Source of the DNA: Trematomus loennbergii
Lineage: Eukaryota; Chordata; Actinopteri; Perciformes; Nototheniidae
Direction: 5' to 3'
Length of the DNA: 64,000 nt
NCBI GenBank assembly: GCA_012861695.1
Contig: JAAOOA010000168.1
Span: forward strand, 400,001 to 464,000
A program made the position numbers and the translations under genes. Below the pieces are notes generated by a model, which did no database searches, was not told where the DNA came from, and was given only the letters and a program-made list of their open reading frames with translations. Below, one piece after another: positions 57,301 through 64,000 of this stretch (within the stretch, counting starts at the first letter, position 1; every line of letters starts with the position of its first letter).

Positions 57301-60280
57301 AGAAGGCCTCACGAAATACTTTAATGTAAATTAAAATGTAAATGTGAAGGGATGTGTGTAATGTGATGATTGACATTATTCACCCACGGATCTATGGGTT
57401 GGGGTATTGTTCCGCACGGACATTTTAGTTAACCGGACTTACTGTTGATGTGAAATCCGGAAAAAAAATTAAAAATAAATAATACTTTATTCCGAGTTTG
57501 CTTGCTTTTCTCTTTGGAGGTCATCACATAATGGCATTGTAATACACAGTTCGGCGGCATTAAATATGACATATCTGCCGTAGTTCTGTATTTATAGAGC
57601 CCTGATGAGAAGACTTCTGGACAAACAGGAAGCACTGCCGCCAAAACTGAAAACGTGACGTGGATCATAAATATATCAGCAATTAAACAACATCTTACAT
57701 TTATTTTCAAACATACGTCTCCTTGCAGTATCAATACTAATTCGGCTGACTTTTATATTTGATCCAATTGGTAGATAGGCTGTATTTACACCATAATGGT
57801 GCACAGCTGATAGAAAGGCACATCTAGTGGTTAAAGCACGTTATTGAATTTTTATTATTTTATTATTTTTCACAAAAATGAAACCATCAATAGCAGAAAC
57901 AGAATTAACTGTCATTAGTAAACCACCCAAAAAAAAGATCATAAGTGGTTTTGTTTTATATATATTTTAAGGATAATAATAACAATGTAACACTGTCTAT
58001 GACACTTACTGTATAACACTGATTTGAAAAACATACAGAAAAAACTAATTCACTGCCCTTAATAAAGTATTTAAATATACATTTCAGGTGTCTGTTTTGT
58101 TTAGATCATTGACATCTGGAGCTCTTTTAATGTCCTTTTTGATTATTGTTACACCAGGTCTTGTCAAAACCTTTATTCCATATTCAATATCCATTACTAA
58201 ACAAACAGCAATTCTACTCCACTACAATTCAGAGGTTACCCTGGTATTTTTACTCCACTACATTTATTTTAGTTACTTTGCAGATTCTGATTAATGATGT
58301 GAAATATAAACAACCCTTAAATCAGGCTTTAGTTACACCTGAGTAAAATTCAGGGAAAGGTGATTGTCAAGTGCCAACAATCAGGAGAGATATTTGATAG
58401 TTGCTGCTTGAGAAGACTAAACATTTATCTGCAGATCCCTATAAAGTATATTCATTACTCGTTATTCTCTACTAATAGTTAATTAAAGACTGTATATAAT
58501 GGCTATTTTGCATATCCCTTTCAGATTTCAGATTTTCTAAGGATCATTGACATATCATATACACAACTAATTCAATAACGTGCTTTAACCACTAGGCGGT
58601 GCACACAAGGTACACACAGCCATAATAACTTTGTATTATTAGTGTAGGACACTTGTGTATGTATAACATCTGAAGATGTGTAGTTTTATTCATGTTTTCA
58701 CATAATTGTACAGGATATTGCTATATTATTTCACATGTTTTACTTCTAATATCTGATTTGTAAAACATCACAGACAGAAAGGTATATCCGTCATTTAACA
58801 GTAAGCTATTGAAATTCTGAATCCATAGATGTGTCTCCCATCGCCCAAATCCCCTGACTATTCTCTCAACTAGTGATGTGTCGGTCGCGAACGAGCCTAA
58901 GTGAACGACGGGAGCCGGCTCGCGCCCGCGAACGAGCCGTTTTTGTGTTTTTGTTATTTTTTGTTAAGTAATACAAGACAGAATGATATGATGATCTCCG
59001 CGCTACAGCTGCTCCGTGCATGCATGCAGTGGCATGTCATATCCAAGGATTAGAGACTGTTGGATGCTGCTGTTTTGAGCATTGCAATACATTTATTTAT
59101 ATTATGTTTTTTTATGATTAGAGACAGTTGGATGCTGCTGTCCTGAGCATTGCAATATATTTATTTTCACTATGTTATTTATTTATGATTATCCTTGGGC
59201 TCAGCAAAGATTTGATGTCAGCTGTTGCTGTCTTTTTTTCTATAGTTACTACTGAAATAGAGCCCTGCTGTTTTGTCAGGGCCTTTTCTTTAAATAAATT
59301 TTAAAATGTCGATACAGTAGCCCCTTTTTTAAATGTCTATGCTTAAGTTTTTATAGGTGTTGCTATCTGCTTTGTGTAGCGTGGTTCTACAAGCAAGTCT
59401 GTGCATTCATTGGGTGGTATCAGAGAGATACAAGGTCTGTAAATGCAATGAAAACAATTGGCCACAGCAAATCATTGATATTAAACATGTAATTTTTACT
59501 TTTGAATACTTCAGTACAAAGGATGTATTGAATAATTTAAGTGATATGTGTACACATATAAATCATGAGTCAAAACAGGGCTACATTTGATTGAATTATA
59601 AAAGGTATAATATGTGTAACTGAAGAGCCGTTTGGGAGCCGAAAGAGCCGGCTCTTCTTGGTGAGCCGAGCCAAATGATCCGCTCACCAAGAAGAGCCGG
59701 AATTACCATCACTACACTCAACTCAGTATTTACATTCTTATATTCAAAGAAATCAGCAATATCTTTAAAAACGACAAGTCCTTTTATATCAGCTGTGCAC
59801 CGTTATGGTGTAAATATAACCTATCTACCAATTGGATCAATATAAAAGTCAGCCGAATTAGTATTGATACTGCAAGGAGACGTATTGTGTGAAAAGAAAT
59901 GTAAGATGTTGTTTAATTGCTGATATTTATGATCCACATCACGTTTTCAGTTTTGGCGGCAGTGCTTCCTGTTTGTCCAGAAGTCTTCTCATTCTCTATA
60001 AATACAGAACTACGGCAGATATGTCATATTGAATGCCGCCGAACCGTGTATTACAATGCCGTTATGTGATGACCTCCAAAGAGAAAAGCAAGCAAACTCG
60101 GAATAAAGTATTATTTTATTTATTTTTTTTTTCAACAGTAAGTCCGGTTAACTAAAATGTCCGTGCGGAACAATACCCCCAACCCATAGATCCGTGAGTG
60201 AATAATGTCAATCACCACATTACACACATCCCTTCACATTTACATTTTAATTTACATTAAAGTATTTCGTGAGGCCTTCT
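57301..60280. mobile_element. Long inverted-repeat element (about 3 kb) with ~500-bp arms
   Basis: 57301-57812 and 59787-60280 are inverted copies (agaaggcctcacgaaatact at the outer ends; gtgcacagctgat and atcagctgtgcac at the inner ends). A further inverted pair, gtggttaaagcacgttatt at 57827 and its complement near 58573, lies inside. No transposase is seen. It holds the hAT element at 58871-59714. Arms this long could extrude a hairpin. Confidence 0.6.
58871..59714. mobile_element. hAT-type element with TAGTGATG ends and near-perfect 8-bp TSD
   Basis: Ends tagtgatgtgtcggtcgcga and gccggaattaccatcacta, with flanking octamers ctctcaac (58863-58870) and cactcaac (59715-59722), 7 of 8 matching. 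Subterminal gaacgagccg and agagccggctc motifs are characteristic of a hAT family in fish. The small ORFs inside are not recognisable transposase. Confidence 0.65.
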
Positions 60281-60472
60281 AGGAAATACCTTTTCTAGCC
60301 TAACCTGTTATTTAATGATCGCAGTAAAGAACTTAGTAACAGTACAGTAACAAAGTTTAAACTCTTGATCCCTGGCGTCATCAGCGATAGTAAATAATCT
60401 ACACACAGATAGAAGTCAAAATATGCTCTCTGAATGAACTAATGATGTTTAAAATATGTGTTGTTTCCACAG

Positions 60473-60577
60473 ACAGAGAGCAGAGTCTCCAGTCCCCAGC
60501 TGTCTGTCTCTGAAGAGTGACTGGTCTGAAGATATACCTCCAGACTTCAGTAATGAACCTGGACCCTCAGACACAAA
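60473..60577 (+). CDS. N-terminal repeat exon of NLR copy B
   Basis: Between ttgtttccacag and gtaagagt. It encodes RAESPVPSCLSLKSDWSED and DFSNEPGPSDTK. It is paralogous to 49471-49575. Confidence 0.7.
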
Positions 60578-61146
60578 GTAAGAGTTTTCTGCTGTAACCT
60601 GACCTGAAGAGGATCCAGTTTTTATATAATCTAATATATTAAACTGTTCTTTAATAATATCATGTGTGCAGTATAGTACAGAACAAAGGCAGCAGAGTTC
60701 AGCAAGCTAACATTATTTGAGGATATTTCAATATGCATTTATAGCATCATTGTATCAGTGGCATCAAAAGGTTTTAAATGGCAAAGATATTGATAAATAC
60801 TCACTAAAAACTAAATATATCGTCAAAACATTATTTACTACTTGGAAATGTTTATGATATGTATTTGAAAGATGTTTATTAATAATAGTGATAACCTGGT
60901 GAGCTGGCTGTGTTTAGCATTAGCACATATAACAGAGCTTTGTGTGATTACATGTAGAGTCAATGCAAAGACCCAGATCCGTGCCTGGAGACACCAAGAA
61001 AGTGAAGAGGTGAAATTCATGTCACCTGCGTATTCGTGCAGCGTGACACATTTCATCTTGAGAGTGACGTTTGTGACGCTCTGCCCATTGGTGAGAATCA
61101 GCTCCACTATTGTGACGTTGTGTAAAGGATGTGTTCATCTCCACAG

Positions 61147-61385
61147 AGGGAAGAGGAAGAGTGGTGTTCCTGTGGAGGAGCAGTTGTCCAGCTGTGCTCT
61201 GTGTCAGGACGTCCTGAAGGATCCAGTCTCTACCAGCTGTGGACACTGGTTCTGCAGACAGTGCATCACCTCATACTGGGAGCAGAGACCTCCATCAGGA
61301 GACCCCTCCTGTCCCCAGTGTGGAGAAAGATCCAGAACCAGAGCTGGACTGCAGACAGCCAGTCAGACCACCAGCTCTGTACTAG
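61147..61385 (+). CDS. RING exon of NLR copy B, intact
   Basis: The frame is continuous from the acceptor (ctccacag) through VEEQLSSCALCQDVLKD, CGHWFCRQC and CPQCGERSR to the donor gtaagagg. All eight zinc-ligand positions of a C3HC4 RING appear present, unlike the shifted copy A. Confidence 0.8.
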
Positions 61386-61607
61386 GTAAGAGGCCGAACA
61401 CATGCAGCGTCTTATTCCTCTTCCTGTTCATTTGTGTTTGAACAGGTATACTGTTGTAGAGCATAGTAAGCTGTTTATAAAACATTTAAACTCAGTCTGT
61501 TTGTTGTTGTTTTATGGGTATAATTAGATTCTCAGAGCATTTCCCTCATTCTCTCATGTTTCCTTCTCTTCCAGCAGATAGTGGTCTGCAGGAGGTTTTA
61601 GATGAAC

Positions 61608-62114
61608 TATAGACCCTCCAGAAAAACGCGATTATGCGATCGCATAATTTACCGCATAATCAGCAAAATAGCGCATATTTTTAAAGGCCGCATATTTCTT
61701 AAAAGGTCGCATATCCCCGCATTTTTCCACACAAAATTGAGGAAAAAAAAAGTTAACGTGAAGTAGTGATGTCATCAGCTCGCGCAGGTAAACACACCGT
61801 AGAGTGAATGTGTGGAACTCACACGAGAGAAAAGCAACAAGATCAGCGCCATATAGATTATTATATAGCATACTATTATACTATTATTATATATACTATT
61901 ATAATTATACTATTATCGGCTCTGACCAAGATGAACAAATCGAATCCACCCATTTGCCTACGAACATTTCTGCTAAAGACCGGGCAAAGCAGTACGCAGA
62001 TGTCTTCCACGAAGTGGGGGAAACTATTCTGCACCCCGTGCAACTGTGTGTTGGAACATACAAGATTGAAGCTGATCAGATAACGAACGGGTAAATGAAA
62101 ACAGAATGAGGCGG

Positions 62115-62152
<38 letters not shown>

Positions 62153-62456
62153 TGTGTGTGTGTGTGTGTGTTGTGTGTGGTGTGTGTGTGTGGTGTGTGT
62201 GTTCATAGGAACTCTTTAAAGGGCTTCCTTTCATTCAGTAGTAGCCTAGTAACAGGGTGTGGGAGAAGAATCACCTTTTTTCACCTCCCGCATATTTCGC
62301 AACTTTCCGCATATTTCGCATATTTCGCAACTTCTCCGCATATTTCGCATAAAAACCCCGCATGTTTAATCGCATAATCAAGGATTTTAGCCCGCATAAT
62401 CAAGGATTTTAGCCCGCATAATCAAGGATTTTAGCCCGCGTTTTTCTGGAGGGTCT
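61608..62456. mobile_element. DNA transposon inserted in the FISNA exon of copy B
   Basis: Perfect 20-bp inverted ends agaccctccagaaaaacgcg and its complement (61611 and 62456). Copy A gives the empty site (gatgaacataggctc), indicating a short duplication aac. The interior has many gcatatttcgca and cgcataatcaaggatttta repeats and a GT microsatellite (62117-62205). An ORF region at 61920-62090 reads YADVFHEVG in one frame and KLFCTPCNCVLEHTR in another, resembling the CGGBP1/BED-type zinc finger found in hAT transposases. It is likely a truncated hAT-related element. Confidence 0.65.
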
Positions 62457-62458
62457 AA

Positions 62459-64000
62459 CATAGGCTCAGTCTGAGGAGGAGATGTGAACATGTGACTGAA
62501 GGAACTGATCAAAGTGAAACCCTCCTCAACAGGATCTTCACTGAGCTCTACATCACACAAGGCCAGAGTGAAGAGGTTAATACCCAACATGAGGTGTGGC
62601 AGCTGGAGACAGCTTCCAAGAAGATGACCCTCCATGACACTCCAATCAAGTGCCAGGACATCTTTAAAGCCTTACCTGACAAACAGACTCTCATCAGAGC
62701 GGTCCTGACCAACGGATCGCTGGAGTTGGAAAAACCTTCTCAGTGCAGAAGTTCACTCTGGACTGGGCCGAGGGTTTGGGAAACCAAGATGTCAGTCTGG
62801 TGATCCCGCTCTCCTTCAGGGAGCTGAACCTGATCAAAGGTGAGCAGTACAGTCTTCTCAGGCTGCTCCATGTTTTCCATCCAACCTTACAGAAGGTCAC
62901 AGCAGAGCAGCTGGCTGTCTGCAAAGTGCTGCTCATCTTTGACGGCCTGGATGAAAGCAGACTTTCTCTGGACTTCAGAAACAATGAGGTTGTGTCTGAT
63001 GTCTCACAGCAGTCCTCAGTCAACGTGCTGCTGACAAACCTCATCAGGGGGAAGCTGCTTCCCTCGGCTCTCGTCTGGATAACTTCCAGACCTGCAGCGG
63101 CCAATCAGATCCCTCCTGAGTGTGTGGACAGGGTAACAGAAGTACGAGGCTTCACTGACGCCCAGAAGGAGGAGTACTTCAGGAGGAGATGGAGTGATGA
63201 AGACCTGTCCAGCAGAATCATCTCTCACATCAAGAGCTCCAGGAGCCTCCACATCATGTGTCTGATCCCAGTCTTCTGCTGGATCACTGCTGCAGTTCTG
63301 GACCACATGTTGACTACAGACCAGAGAGGAGAGCTGCCCCAGACCCTCACTGACATGTACTCACACTTCCTGCTGGTCCAGACCAAGAGGAAGAAGCAGA
63401 AGTATGAAGAGGGACATGAGACGAGTCCACAGCAGCTGACGGAGGCTGACAGGGAGGTTCTTCTGAAGCTGGGGAGGCTGGCGTTTGAACATCTGGAGAA
63501 AGGAGACATCATGTTCTACCAAGAAGACCTGCAGCGCTGTGGTCTTGATGTCACCGAGGCCTTGGTGCACTCAGGAGTTTGTACACAGATCTTCAAAAGA
63601 GAGAGAGTGATCTTCAAGAACAGTCTACTGCTTTGTTCATCTGAGCATTCAGGAGTTTCTGGCTGCAGTCTACATGTTGCACTGTTACACCAACAGAGAC
63701 ACAGAGGTACTGAAGGACTTCCTGCAGAGAGACTATAACAACAGCAGATCAGGATTACCCATCCCTGCCTGTCTTCCTGAGGGCCATGGAGAAATCCCTC
63801 AAAGTGAAAATGGCCACCTGGACCTGTTTGTCCGCTTTCTCCACGGCCTCTCTCTGGAGTCCAACCAGAGACTGTTAGGAGGCCTGCTGGGTCGCACAGA
63901 CAACAGACCAGAAACCATCCAGAGAGCCATCAGCAACCTGAAGGAGATGAGCAGTTATCTCTCCTGACAGGAGCATCAACATCTTCCACTGTCTGACAGA
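62459..64000 (+). pseudogene. NACHT region of NLR copy B
   Basis: After the insertion, FISNA resumes (EGTDQSETLLNRIFTELYIT). The Walker A region is frameshifted by a single missing base at about 62716, where copy A has ggagtcgctgg and copy B ggatcgctgg. Walker B (LLIFDGLDE) and WITSRPAAA follow in a long open frame (62743-63738) that is corrected relative to copy A at two positions but shifts near 63605. It continues beyond the window. Confidence 0.8.

Larger units (their letters stand above)
60300..64000 (+). pseudogene. NLR gene copy B (RING-FISNA-NACHT), 3' end outside window, disrupted
   Basis: Exons in order: N-terminal repeat exon 60473-60577, RING exon 61147-61385 and FISNA-NACHT exon from 61575 to the window edge. 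The introns match those of copies A and C. The FISNA exon is split by an insertion (61608-62456). One base is missing in the Walker A segment near 62716, so FISNA and the NACHT body lie in different frames. The NACHT frame is then open to about 63600, where another shift disrupts the winged-helix end. The coding part is thus broken in at least three places. Confidence 0.8.

Overview
The window is vertebrate, almost certainly teleost, genomic DNA. It contains spliced NLR immune-receptor exons of the fish FISNA-NACHT-LRR type, long (GT)n/(CA)n microsatellites, tRNA-derived SINE and LINE tails typical of fish, and dense, nested DNA transposons. No bacterial operon, rRNA or CRISPR array is present. 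Most single-copy-looking ORFs are either NLR exons or mobile-element genes, and many carry small indels (old decay, or uncorrected assembly indels).

Layout. 1-7114: an NLR gene (copy A, plus strand, 5' end outside the window) with N-terminal, RING, FISNA-NACHT and LRR exons, broken by several frameshifts. 6.1-10.8 kb: Tol2-like hAT repeats, a SINE, LINE remnants and unexplained AT-rich DNA. 10.84-16.07 kb: first copy of a composite repeat with 38-bp minisatellites in inverted arrangement, carrying nested insertions. 16.1-19.4 kb: a possible minus-strand spliced transcript interrupted by MITEs. 19.3-24.9 kb: MITEs, LTR-retrotransposon pieces and an orphan NLR 5' end. 24.92-46.25 kb: second copy of the composite repeat, split by a 15.6-kb Maverick/Polinton. 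46.5-51.1 kb: LINE pieces, MITEs and a third NLR 5' end (copy C). 52.0-56.46 kb: a young but internally deleted Ty3/Gypsy element. 57.3-60.3 kb: a long inverted-repeat element holding a hAT. 60.3-64.0 kb: a second NLR gene (copy B), with a transposon inside its FISNA exon, running off the window.

The centrepiece is the Maverick/Polinton (30443-46046; adintovirus-like). It has terminal inverted repeats of about 0.4 kb and a perfect 6-bp target duplication (catgtt), and a repeat copy elsewhere in the window (15858-15863) shows the empty site. Rightward it encodes uncharacterised accessory proteins, a retroviral-type integrase with a chromodomain, minor capsid, a small basic pX-like protein, major capsid and an adenain-like protease. 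Leftward it encodes a protein-primed-type family B DNA polymerase, an A32/FtsK-like packaging ATPase, a protein with a hydrophobic tail and a conserved basic protein. The two gene blocks converge on back-to-back polyadenylation signals. The three virion structural ORFs are open, whereas integrase, protease, polymerase and ATPase are each split by frameshifts.

The NLR copies share introns as well as exons, so this is a locally duplicated NLR cluster that has also collected transposons. Family assignments come from motifs read by eye; nothing was searched against databases.
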